From Sarcophilus harrisii (taxonomy: Eukaryota; Chordata; Mammalia; Dasyuromorphia; Dasyuridae): 64,000 bases of DNA. Under the pieces are notes generated by a model, which was not told the origin of the DNA, made no database searches, and saw only the letters and a program-made list of their open reading frames with translations. Where the stretch lies: NCBI RefSeq assembly GCF_902635505.1, contig NC_045429.1, forward strand, positions 462,289,359 to 462,353,358, in the 5' to 3' direction. Both the position numbers and the translations under genes were made by a program. How positions within the stretch are numbered: position 1 is the first letter of the stretch; each line of letters begins with the position of its first letter. This document shows, one piece after another, positions 54,485 to 64,000 of this stretch.

Positions 54485-54600
54485 TCTCTAATTAACTAAT
54501 TCAACAAACACTTCTTAAATACCTATTATGTACCAGGTACTGCCCTAGGTACTGGGTCCTCCAAGAGCTTACATTCACAAACCTTCAAGGACAATACCAA
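54485..54600 (-). repeat. L2/CORE 3' end, antisense
   Basis: 'aattcaacaaacacttctta', 'aatacctattatgtaccagg', 'tactgccctaggtactgggt' and 'ccaagagcttacattcacaa'. Confidence 0.8.
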
Positions 54601-54960
54601 CCTCAGTGTGGCTGCTGTTGCGTTATCTCATTCTTCCTGTCTTGATTTGATGAAACTCAGCTAGAAAGGGTTTGGGGACAATATTCTGATTTTATTCTTT
54701 GATGTTTAATGTTATGTGTATTCATGAAGTGGAATGAAATGGCTGATTTTTCTTAATAAAAATATATTTATTAAATCAAACATATTTTTAAAGTATTGGG
54801 ACATGACCTTGATCTCTGTAGACTCCCTAAAGGTCTCCTTGAGATGTCTTTGTCTCAAAGTAGCCAGGGATTTTTTTTTTACAAGATTCTCATTCCATGA
54901 GGATTGGTGATTGTGGGCAAGAGTTTTGCTTGTGATAATGTTTTGCTTTCTATAGAATTT

Positions 54961-55172
54961 GTTTATTGAGTTCTCTTTTTCTTTTCGTTTTTTTTTTTTT
55001 TTTGTTTGTTTTTTGTTTTTGCTGAGGCAATTAGGGTTAAGTAACTTGTCCAGGGTCACACAGCTAGAAAGTGTTAAGTGTCTGAGGGCAAATTTGAACT
55101 CAGGTCCTCCTGATTTTACAGCTGGTACTCTATACACTGCACCCCCTAGCTGCCCCAGTTTATTGACTTCTC
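54961..55172 (-). mobile_element. WSINE1-type SINE with target-site duplications, antisense
   Basis: The antisense SINE (54976-55157) starts in a T-rich run, the complement of its A-tail, and continues 'gctgaggcaattagggttaa', 'gtccagggtcacacagctag', 'aaatttgaactcaggtcctc' and 'gcaccccctagctgcccc'. It is flanked by GTTTATTGAGTTCTC at 54961-54975 and GTTTATTGACTTCTC at 55158-55172, a 15-base duplication with one mismatch. Its body and target sites are well preserved, so it is among the youngest insertions here. The 141-codon antisense frame through it is not a gene. Confidence 0.9.
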
Positions 55173-55179
55173 AAGGACA

Positions 55180-55955
55180 CTTACAGTGTATATTTTTAAA
55201 AAAATAGGGACTTACTGTCTAGTAATTTATGAAAGATAATAAGTTTCTGACCTGTAATTCTGGTTGCCAGATCACATCTTGCAAGGTATTCAGTAGATGG
55301 TAAAATTTGGCTTATTGATACCTCCCATTATCATTTGCTATAATCTATCTTGATCAAAAATTTCAAGCTCCTTAAAGAGAATTTTAAAAAATAATTTCCA
55401 GAGGTACGGACTAAATACGAACTGTTCCAAGCCTGCCCCACCCCCAAATTTCTATATATGTGACTCAGCCACATGTTCGATATTGCTAAAGCTGTTAGAG
55501 GATTCCCTTGGGTGTGATCCACAGAGGGCTTTCTGATCTTGAGGTTCTTCTCTGTTTTATGGACTCCAACCTGAGAGAAACCACTTGCGTTATATTCGAC
55601 TAACCTCGTGTCTGCACTTATTGTCAGCTGTAAGTGTTGTGGAGCGAGACCCGTTCCTTCCAAGAACATTTTTATGACATTTTAGCCTACTTACTACACC
55701 CTGGGAGAACACCCCAGTCTTCTGGGCTTTTATGGACAAGGAAGCATTGCCCACTCAGCTGCTGCCTTGGGGATGATAAATCTCGTAGTTTGTTAATATT
55801 GTGCGGTTTTTGTCCAGAGGAAAGCTGGCAGATCTATTGTCTTCTAGTCTGCTATGGCAAACATATACCTTCAATCTGCCATTGTGTAGGTGGTAATTAT
55901 TTGACTGGTATTATTTTAAGCTTTGGTTTCAAAATATACTTTAAACACTTTCCTC
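55180..55955. other. Unassigned AT-rich DNA
   Basis: No repeat or gene recognised. The 112- and 130-codon frames at 55331-55669 (-) and 55634-56026 (+) look random, and the second runs into the CA microsatellite. Confidence 0.4.
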
Positions 55956-55961
55956 CTCCCC

Positions 55962-56007
<46 letters not shown>
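55962..56007. repeat. (CA)n microsatellite
   Basis: About 22 uninterrupted CA units. Confidence 0.97.
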
Positions 56008-56010
<3 letters not shown>

Positions 56011-56234
56011 CCAGCCTAGTCTTTGAGAATCTCATGCAAGAGATTCCCTGGAGAAGACTAATTTATTTGGAAGTACCACCTTTATTTATTTATTTTTGTA
56101 CAATTCACCTTTAACTCAGATACACTCGTGGCTTTGTCATGTAATGAAACTATATTAAACAGACCCAAGAATGGTGAAAACAACAGAATAGTTAATGTCC
56201 ACATGGGAGATTTTAAATTTAGATGATCATATAT

Positions 56235-56420
56235 TTAGAGTTGAAAGCCACAGTTTCTCATTTTATAGATGAAGAAACTGAGACTCAAGGTCAGAAACTA
56301 GTAAATGTTTGAGGCAGAATTTGAATTCATGCCTCCCTTACTCCAGGTTGAGTATCTAGCCCTTAAACTAGTGACTGGCACATAGTCGATGCTTAATAAA
56401 TGCTTGTTTGACATGCTTTG
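56235..56420 (-). repeat. MIR SINE, antisense, abutting an L2 tail
   Basis: 'ttctcattttatagatgaag', 'aaactgagactcaaggtcag' and 'gaggcagaatttgaattcat' are antisense MIR. 'tgactggcacatagtcgatg' and 'cttaataaatgcttgtttga' (56370-56415) are a sense L2/MIR terminus joined to it. Confidence 0.7.
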
Positions 56421-56424
56421 ATTA

Positions 56425-56985
56425 TATATTATATCACGTTTGCCTCTTACATTTGATGTACACGGATGAAATTAAGTCTTCTGGCCCCAATGAATAGTAC
56501 ATTAAACAGTTACTTCATCTTGCAGTAACAGTCTGAATGTGCACTGAGGAAGACAGAAAATTTTGAGCTTGAATTCAGAGGTCAAAGTGAGCTAATGGAT
56601 ATAGGAGATACTTAAAAAGGCCTCGGTCCTCTCCAGGAAAGACAGTTGAGTATAAATCCATCAAGGAGAGAACGGCAGTTCTATATGTTAAGAGATTAAC
56701 TGGCATCTTTAATGAGAAGGATATATTTAGACCACTGAACAGCTATACCATGTCAATCTTAACGTGTACTTTGGGGCCAGCATAAAATGGACAAAGATGC
56801 TCAAAAAAACCTCAATGTTAATAAAATTCAGGTTTTAACACACCAGGACAACTATTCTAGTCCTAGGATCCTCCCCAACTCCCAACTTAACCCACAATAA
56901 CACTATTTCCTTTATACTAAAACACTATTCTTCACCATAGCTTTCCTGTGAATTCCAGTCTCCTACCCCCACTTTCGCTATGACC
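56425..56985. other. Unassigned AT-rich DNA
   Basis: 'gagagaacggcagttctata' and nearby purine-rich text may be an older LINE piece, but no landmark is firm. Confidence 0.35.
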
Positions 56986-56987
56986 AA

Positions 56988-59900
56988 CCTTTCCTGATCC
57001 AAAAAAGGGAAAAGAGACGAGTGGAGAAGAACCAGGATAATGGAGTAAAGCCGGGAGCTTGCCTGAGCTCTCCCAAATTTCTCTCCAAACAACTAAAATA
57101 ATGCTTCAAGATGAATTCTGGAGTGGAAGGATCCACAAAAGGGCAGGACGAGACTATTTTTTTTTCCAGTCCAAGACAACTTAGAAAGTCTGTCTCACTG
57201 GGATGAGAGTGGAATGCAATTCAACAAGCTCTCAATCCACAGCCAGTAAGGGGGTAAGACAATTAATCATAAAGAAGTCCCAGAAAGTCCCTTGCTAGTA
57301 CAGGTTGTAGGACCTTGTTCCATTGCTCTACACAGTTTTAGGTTACAGTCTCAGGATGAGGAAGAGCACTAGTACACTACAGCATGTGGTCACAGGGCAC
57401 AAGGACCCTAGCCATGGCTTCAGAAGAGAAAAGTTGTTTACAGAGCAGAACACAGGTCAGGAGAGTAAGAAACACACCCTTCTCCTTAGATCATGTTACC
57501 TTAGAAGAACTTACAAACTCCCAGAACAAGCTTTGAAAATAGCTGCTAGAAAAACCTGAAGTTTGAGACAGTATCCCCTCAATCTCAAGGATAGACCCCA
57601 ATTTTAACATAAAGTTAAAAGTCAAGAAATAGGCTAGAAAAGTGAGCAAACAACAGCAAAAGAACATAATCACAGAAAGTTGCTACAGTGACAGTCAAAA
57701 CAGCTGAAAGTAAGGCCTCAGAGAAAAATGTGAATTGACCTTAGACTCCAAAGGAATACCTGGAAGGACTCAAAAAGTATTTTTAAATACAATAAGAGAG
57801 GTAGAAGAAAAATTAGGAAGAGGAGAAAAAGTGATGTGAGAAAATAATGAAAAAAGAATCAAAAGCTTGGTAAAAGAGGCATAAAAATTCACTGAAGATA
57901 AGGACTCCTTAAATAGCAGAATTGGTCAAGGGGGATAAAATATGCACAATTTTCCTGAAGAGAAGAACTCCTTAAAATCATTGGCCAAATATAAAGAGGT
58001 ACAAACATTCAGTAAAGGAAAACCTTTTTCCTGATCCAAAAAAGGGAAAAGGGACTAGTTTAGAATGGGATCAAGATAATGGAGTAAAGGCAGGAGCTTG
58101 CCTGAACTCTCCCAAATTTCTCTCCAAACAGAATTGGTTAAATGGAAAAAATGCAAGATCTCACTAAAGAAAATTCCTTAAAAATGAGAATAGGACAGCT
58201 GGAAGCTAATGACTCCATGAGACATCAAGAAATGGTAAAAATCAAAAGAATGAAAAAATACAAGAAAATGAGAAGTCACTGGATAAAGTCACTCACTTAA
58301 AAAACAGATCCTGGAGAGATAATTTAAGAATTATTGAACTACTTGAAAGTCATGATGAAAAAACGAGTCCAGTTATAATATTTCAACAAATTTATCAAAC
58401 TAAATTTCCCTGGTATTTTAGAACCAGAGGGCAACATAGAAATAGAAAGAATCCATCAATTACTTTTTGAAAGAGATTTCAAAATGAAAACTCTCAGGAA
58501 TATTACATCCAAATTCCAGAGCTCTCGGGACCAGAGAAAATAATGCAATCAGCTAGAAATAAAGAATTCAAATATCATGGCGCCACAGTCAAGATAAAAT
58601 AAGATTTAACACCTTCTACATGAAAGGACTGGAGAGCTTGGAATATGATATTCTAGAAAACAAAAGATTTAGGGTTGTAATTAAGAATAATCTTTCCAGC
58701 AAAACTGAGCACAATTCTTTTGGGGAGGAGAGGGTGAAAATAGATAGATTTAACGAAATACAGGACTTGCAAGCATTCCTGATGAAAGAATCAGAGCTGA
58801 TTAGAAATTTTGACTTTCAAATGTAACTCAGGAGAAGCATAAAAAAGTAAACAAGTAAGAGAAGTCCTAAGGGACTCAATAAGGTTAAATTATTTATATT
58901 CCTAGATGGGAAGGTCATACTGTAGAGCTGTATCATTATTAAGGAAAATTGAAGGTGTTTCTATAAGCAGAGGTACAAGTATGAGTTGACTGTGATAGGA
59001 TGATAGCTAAAAACAAAATGAAGGAGTGAGAAAGAAGAATGCAGCGAGAGAAAAGTTTTTATGGTGGAGAGGAAAATGACGGAGATGGAGGGACAGTGCT
59101 TGAATCTTACTCTCACCAGAAATGGTTCGAAGAGAGACTACATACACATTCAGTTGGCATAGAAATTAATCTTATTCCACAGGAAAATAGCAGGGAAAGT
59201 AAATAAGAGAAGGGAAAAGTGATAGAAAGGAAGACAGATTGAGGAGGAAGTAGTCAGAAGCAAAATTTTTGAGGAGAGGCGGGGTAAAAGGAGAGAGAGA
59301 TAAGGGGAGAAAGAAGACGCAAGAAAACACAGAAATCATAACTGAAAATATGTGTACAGCAAGTTTCTCTGTCAAAAGCCTCATTTCTCAAAAATATAGA
59401 GAACTGAGTCAAACGTATAAGAATACGAGTCATGCTCCAATTGACAAATGGTTAAAGGATATGAAGGCGGTTATCAGATGAAGTACTCAAAGTTATCTAT
59501 TGGCAAATGAAAAAAGCTCTAAATCACTATTGATTAGAAAAGTGGAAATTAAAACAACTTTGAAGTACCATGTTACACCTACCAGATATGTCAGAAAAGG
59601 AAAATGACAACTGTTTGGGGAAAATATGAGAAAACTGGAACACTAATGCATTTTAGTGCTAATCCAACCATTCTGGGGAACAATTTGGAACTATGCTCAG
59701 AGAGCTACAAAACTGCATACCTTTTGATCGGCAATAACCACTATTAGGTCTATATCCCAAAGAGATTTTAAAAAAAATATTGGGACTTCTATGTACAAAA
59801 ATATTTATACTAGCTTTTTCTGGTGGCAAAGAATTGGAAATTGAGGGGATGTCCATCAATTGGGAAGTAGCTAAACAAGTGGTGGTATATGGCTGTGATG

Positions 59901-60345
59901 AGATTTTATGAATGTGATGAACAGGGTGATTTCAGAAAAATCTGGAAAGATTTACATGAACTGATGCAGAGTGAAATGAGCAGAAAGAGGAGAAGTAAGT
60001 TACAAAGTAGTAGCAATATTGTACGATGATCAACTGTGAACGACTTGGCTATTCTCAACAATATAATGATCCAAGACAATTCTGAAGGAGGCATGATTAA
60101 AAAATGCTTTCAGCTTCCAAAGAAAGAACTGATGGAATCTGAATGCAGATTAAAGCAGGCCTTTTTATTTTCTTTATTTTTCTTGTTTTTTTGTTGGTGT
60201 TTTCCTTTACAGTCTGACTAATCTGACAACGTGTTTTGCAAGGCTGTACACATATAACCTATATCAAATTGCTCACTGTCTCAATGAAATGGGCAAAGAA
60301 CGAGGGAGGTGAATTTAAAACTCAAAATTTATTTATTTATTTGTG
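56988..60345 (+). mobile_element. HAL1-type L1-derived LINE, about 3.3 kb, sense
   Basis: In order: a 5' leader with 'cgggagcttgcctgagctct' and 'ccagtccaagacaacttaga' as in marsupial L1 leaders; a decayed ORF1 from about 57642; and a 3' section related to the end of L1 ORF2 ('aaatcactattgattagaaa', 'gaagtaccatgttacaccta', 'attaggtctatatcccaaag', 'catgaactgatgcagagtga'). It ends 'cacatataacctatatcaaa' and 'aactcaaaatttatttattt'. The reverse-transcriptase core of ORF2 is absent, the mark of half-L1 (HAL1) elements, which rely on L1 enzymes from elsewhere. A 105-base piece of the leader recurs inside ORF1 (58023-58131). Stops and frameshifts show that it is dead. No target-site duplication was found. 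Confidence 0.8.
57642..58824 (+). pseudogene. Decayed L1-type ORF1 of the HAL1 element
   Basis: The likely start is GTG at 57642, where ATG would be expected ('gtgagcaaacaacagcaaaa'). A coiled-coil section (about 57780-58250) has repeated units of the 'aattggtcaa...ctccttaaa' type. The RNA-recognition section shows RSWRDNLRIIELLESHDEK near 58306-58362 and ILEPEGNIEIERIHQ near 58414-58458, both typical of L1 ORF1p. The C-terminal part is still open for 68 codons to 58826 (ending RNFDFQM). Several in-frame stops and shifts, plus a foreign 105-base insert at 58023-58131, disable it. ORF1p is an RNA-binding, trimer-forming chaperone of the retrotransposon. Confidence 0.75.
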
Positions 60346-60349
60346 TGTG

Positions 60350-60425
60350 TATATGTGTGTAAGGCATTGGAGTTAAGTGACTTGTCCAGAGTTACAAAGC
60401 TAGTAAGTATTAAGAGTTAGGACAT
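60350..60425 (-). repeat. WSINE1-type SINE fragment, antisense
   Basis: 'aaggcattggagttaagtga' and 'cttgtccagagttacaaagc' with 'tagtaagtattaagagttag' match the antisense 3' half. It lies at the 3' end of the HAL1, after a short TG/TA run. Confidence 0.6.
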
Positions 60426-60524
60426 TTAAAATGTAATAAGCTTATTATTTATTAATTTTTTAAATATCTTAAAATTTTTCTTACATGAAATTAGGGGGAA
60501 ATGAGATCTTTTAAAAGCAGAAAA

Positions 60525-60700
60525 AATGGAAATTGAGGGGATGCTGGATAATGGCTGGATAAATTGTGATATGTAATTGTGATGAAATATTATTGTTCTC
60601 TGGGAAATTGTAAACAAGATGCTCTCAGAAAATGATAGAAAGTCCTCTGTGAACTTGAGCAAAATGAAATATACTTTCACTTTGAAGAAGACTGGCAGAT
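60525..60700 (+). repeat. HAL1/L1 3' fragment, sense
   Basis: 'ggaaattgaggggatgctgg', 'attgtgatgaaatattattg' and 'aacaagatgctctcagaaaa' repeat text found in the HAL1 at 59835-59945 ('ggaaattgaggggatgtcca'). It is a second, truncated copy of the same 3' section. Confidence 0.7.
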
Positions 60701-60704
60701 ATTT

Positions 60705-61920
60705 TTAGAACACATGATAAAGAAGTCTAAAATGTGTGGAAACGCTCTTGGATCAAATTGGTCTCATTCCACAAAGGCAGTAAGGACGGACAGGAGGCCA
60801 ATACAAATGAATAACTCGAAAAGAAATGAAGTAGCTTATCTCTGGATGGAGATCATGGACCAAAGATTCCAGAATGCAATCCCAAGACCCTCCATCCACA
60901 GCCTCCACTCACCGGAAGAAGCTCAACAGACAATAAGAAGTCGGTAAAGGAACATTAAACAGCTGAATCATCACAGTTGTTTATAGAAACATAGGGTCAT
61001 GTTATAGTGATCCAGAATTATGCCATGAGCACTAGAAGTGATGGGTTATTGTTTAAGAGCCTGGGCTTATTGATTGTTGGAAATCATGTTAGGAAGTGGT
61101 GAAAACTACAACATGTCACTACTGGCTGCGAAACTATGAAGCTCTGGATGCCAAAAAAATATGATCGGGGGTTGACATTGGACACTGGACACTGGAAACC
61201 CTTTATAAGTTCATAGAAGACAAAGTTCCTCCTGTCACTGTACTCCAGAATATCCTTGAGAGTTCAACAAATAAAGTACACTGGACTTGCAGCATCGGCT
61301 CGGACAGAACCACGGTCTACAATGGTTCAGACATCATACGGAAGAACGGAAATTTAAGAATGACATTTTAAATACATGTTGTCATACTGAATGCTAATAA
61401 ACTCCAATCCAAATGCAGTGGAAACTTCAAAAGAATAGGGACCCAATGGAAAGAAACAAAAGAATTTGGAAGCGGGTGACGAGCCCACGGGCAACAGAGT
61501 GCCTCGGGCAAAGATGGAGAAGCACCAAGTCAGAAGCTCAGGCTGCCTCCTTTACTGAAAGGCTTTCTGGATTCGAGGCTCATTCAGGCAGCCTGGGCAG
61601 TTTGGGGCCAGTTTCTGGAGGCCCAGCACTGAATTAGAGCGGCTCTGCCAGGTACTTTCCCTTTCTAACAGTCTCTATTGTTAGTGGGCGCCACTCTTGG
61701 GCCTGTCGAGATCAAAGTCACCCATTGCGGTCCATGAATAGAAAATGAAAACTTCGACATTACTAAAATTGAGCAGATTTCAGCTGTCTCGTCTAATTTT
61801 TTTTTCCTTTGCATTGCCCCCTTGAGGCTTTCTAAAGGGATGGAGATAGAATAAGAACCTAGTTAATGAAGGGCATGGCTTCTGCTCCAAATACAGCAAA
61901 GATTGTCCTACAGCTGCTAG
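60705..61920. other. Unassigned sequence, 1.2 kb
   Basis: No family recognised. 'gacattggacactggacact' near 61173 contains a GGACACT doublet. The short frames (77 codons at 60714-60947, 74 codons at 61413-61637) have no counterpart that I know. Confidence 0.35.
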
Positions 61921-61934
61921 GCCAGAAATGTGTA

Positions 61935-62000
61935 TCTATCTGGGAGTATTTATTAAGCACCTACTGGATTCCAAGCACCAGTGGCTACTGAACACCAGTG
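61935..62000 (-). repeat. L2/CORE 3' end, antisense
   Basis: 'gggagtatttattaagcacc' and 'tactggattccaagcac' mark the terminus. Confidence 0.6.
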
Positions 62001-62099
62001 AGTCATTATGGACTGGGGCCTCTAATTCCAGCCAGCTGTCCCTGTCTCTATCACTACCTCCTTGTTTCCCTGAATAAAATATTTAGACATAATCATTAT

Positions 62100-62245
62100 C
62101 AGTGAATCAATCAACAAACATTTACAAAGTACCTACTATGTGCTAAATACCAGGTACACAAAGAAAGACAACAATAGTCCCCTGGTCTCAAGGACCTCAC
62201 TTTCTAAGTAAACATAAACACGGAGAGGAAAGTGCCATTGGGTAT
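62100..62245 (-). repeat. L2/CORE 3' end, antisense
   Basis: 'gaatcaatcaacaaacattt', 'acaaagtacctactatgtgc', 'aggtacacaaagaaagacaa' and 'ctggtctcaaggacctcact'. Confidence 0.8.
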
Positions 62246-62277
62246 AGCCAAGACTTTTGTAGAAGGGAGAATACTTG

Positions 62278-62513
62278 TATGGCACCTACTATATTCCAGG
62301 CCCTGTGCTAACCAATTTTTAAAATAAATATTATTTCATTTGATCTTTGCAATGACCTTGTGAAATAGGTACTATTATCATCTCCTTTTTATAGTTGAGA
62401 AAAATAAGGCAAGTAGAGATTGTTTTAAATGACTTGCTCAAGGTCACATAATTAGTATTCAAGGCTATATTTGAACTTAGGTCTTCCTGATTCCAGGCTC
62501 TATCTTTTGTTCC

Positions 62514-62517
<4 letters not shown>
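62278..62517 (-). repeat. MIR/Mon1 SINE, antisense
   Basis: 'tggcacctactatattccag', 'gccctgtgctaaccaatttt', 'catttgatctttgcaatgac', 'atctcctttttatagttgag', 'gctcaaggtcacataattag' and 'atatttgaacttaggtcttc' give a full-length antisense copy. Confidence 0.85.

Positions 62518-62550
<33 letters not shown>
62518..62550. repeat. (CA)n microsatellite
   Basis: About 16 CA units between a MIR/Mon1 head and an L2 tail. Confidence 0.95.
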
Positions 62551-62553
<3 letters not shown>

Positions 62554-62610
62554 TAGTGCCTGGCACATAGAAGCTTAATAAATGTTTATGACTGACTGAC
62601 TAAAGGAATA
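62551..62610 (+). repeat. L2/MIR 3' end, sense
   Basis: 'gcatagtgcctggcacatag' and 'aagcttaataaatgtttatg' with 'actgactgac'. Confidence 0.75.
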
Positions 62611-62611
62611 T

Positions 62612-62690
62612 ATGGCATTATTAGGTCTATATCCCAAAGAGACTTTTTTTAAAAATGGGGATTTCTATGTACATATATGTTTGCCCATAG
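62612..62690 (+). repeat. HAL1/L1 3' fragment, sense
   Basis: 'attattaggtctatatccca', 'aagagac' and 'gggatttctatgtacatata' repeat the HAL1 text at 59741-59800. It is a third partial copy of this section within 3 kb. Confidence 0.65.
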
Positions 62691-62699
62691 ATGTTTTCT

Positions 62700-64000
62700 C
62701 AATAGCTCTTCCTATTTCAAGAGTACAGTGATCTATCATTTTGTTGGAAGAGGTATTCTCTCCTCCAGCTCAGATTGAAATCTTTCTATTACAGAATAGA
62801 TGATTTTTGAGAGTTTTTATTTTTGAAAAAATCCATCAGCTTGTGACAAAGGTGCTAAGAACTCCTTCTGAAGTTACCCAGATCTGTTCTCCATCGACAG
62901 CTATCTCCAGTTCTAGACCTGACATTTTCCCAGCTGTTGAGACTTTCTGTCCATCAGTATGGCCTCTGAGAAGCAGCCAAGGGTCACTTCCTTGCCACAA
63001 TGAGACATTGAAGGGAGATCCTTTCACTTTTTCTCAATTGTATCAAATGGCCAACTGGCTCTTCCATGGAATGGGACCTTTTCCTGATGTGCCCAATCCC
63101 TATGATGTGGAGTTGTGTGAACAGCGGGTGCACTTAGGTCAATAATATTGAAGAAGTAAAATAAAGATCAGAACATTGACTTAAGTTCACAAGGTTGAGA
63201 AAGAAATCCTGGGGCCAAAGTTTGGCCATGGAGAAGAGATGGAAAAATGTACCTTCCTCCCTTCTTTGAACAAGTGGGAGCATTCACTTGTTATCGGACT
63301 CCATTGAGATTCTGGTTTGTAGGATTAAAATACTCTCATTCCTCTTTCAGTTTTTGTTACCAGGGATGGTGTGTTGGAGTGGGGCTGGAATGGGACTGGA
63401 CTGACTGACAAATGAAGAAGCCGTCAAAATAGAGGATTGGTAAATTCATCATTGAATCAATATATGGAGCTCCACATAAGGAACTCCTTCTCCCAAGGAA
63501 GAACGGTGTGCACTCTGTAACTTTGAAAGCTGACTGAAGACATGTGACTTAAATGACTTTCCCAGATTCATGCTGACTCAAGAAGGGGCTGGAAAACAGC
63601 TTCCTTCTGACTCTTCAACTCTCTAGTCATTTTGTTAAAAAAAAAAAGAATATGATAAAATTTAATTTAAAGAAAGATACCATGAAGTCAGACCTTAGGC
63701 AAGAGGGCTGCCGTGATTTCATCCCCATCTCCTAGACAAGGAGGTAGGGCTTGCCTGACTTCTGACTTGTCTAGGCTAACACCTTTCAGGCAAGTCCATT
63801 TTGTTATTATAGTCCTCCACTCCAGTCCTTCCCAGAATTATATGGCCTGGAGGTAGCCTAGATTTTATCCAGAAGCTCAAAAGTACCTCAGAGGATCCCA
63901 TCAAGCTGGAGAATCTTTGAGAAAGGTCCAAGAATTGAGGATATGAACAGTTGGGCTACAAGGTGATGGAAGTTTTCCATCTAGCGAAATTCCCAAACAC
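62700..64000. other. Unassigned sequence with one protein-like frame
   Basis: No repeat family recognised over 1.3 kb. The frame at 62807-63145 (112 codons, first codon TTG) has a more protein-like composition than most here, including PDVPNPYDVELCEQR near its end, and an AATAAAG lies 17 bases after its stop. It could be a fragment of an unrecognised retroposon or retrocopy, or chance. Confidence 0.35.

Noticed and set aside
54712-55137. 141-codon antisense frame
   Set aside because: Runs through an antisense SINE and its T-rich tail.
1-64000. LTR retroelements, endogenous retroviruses or Polintons
   Set aside because: I saw no paired LTR, primer-binding site, gag/pol/env-like stretch or capsid gene. 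Unassigned areas such as 16.6-17.3 kb could hide a solo LTR fragment, but nothing supports naming one.
1-64000. tRNA genes
   Set aside because: tRNA-like boxes occur only inside SINE heads; no cloverleaf with intact arms was found.

Overview
This window is non-coding DNA from a marsupial nuclear genome. The evidence is the repeat content. It holds copies of a tRNA-headed SINE of the WSINE1/RTE type whose tail grows into (GGAA)n, Mar1-like SINEs with an RTE-type tail, many MIR/Mon1 CORE-SINEs, old L2 and L3/CR1 LINEs, and one long L1-derived element with ORF1 but no full ORF2 (HAL1 type). That mix is typical of metatherians; I cannot name the species. No protein-coding exon, tRNA or rRNA gene could be supported. 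The long open frames are low-complexity repeats, repeat relics or chance.

Layout. 1-11.9 kb: microsatellites and old SINE/LINE ends, between unique AT-rich blocks (about 4.56-4.91, 5.31-5.56, 6.28-6.50 and 9.69-10.24 kb) that resemble conserved non-coding elements (CNEs). 12.06-13.12 kb: about 1 kb of repeat-poor DNA with unusually many CpG for this window. 13.2-15.3 kb: unidentified sequence. 15.6-22.7 kb: pyrimidine and purine tracts, SINEs, and a CNE-like block at 18.09-18.88 kb. 22.7-36.3 kb: GC-richer, with dense MIR/Mar1 SINEs, an antisense L2, a small minisatellite and two tetranucleotide arrays. 36.3-54 kb: scattered L2 ends, an antisense L1 stretch (42.9-43.85 kb), a sense L2 reverse-transcriptase relic (47.06-47.72 kb), and more CNE-like blocks (39.06-39.3, 40.44-41.23, 48.29-48.77 and 49.88-50.57 kb). 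54-64 kb: AT-rich, with a WSINE1 copy that still has target-site duplications, the 3.3-kb HAL1 and fragments of its 3' end.

The alternation of unique blocks rich in TAATTA, SOX-, FOX-, POU- and TCF-like motifs with old repeats suggests a regulatory gene desert or a large intron near a developmental gene. That is inference: no alignment could be run and no target gene can be named. I found no convincing new gene system. The most unusual structure is inside the HAL1, where about 105 bp of its own 5' leader is repeated in the ORF1 coiled-coil region.
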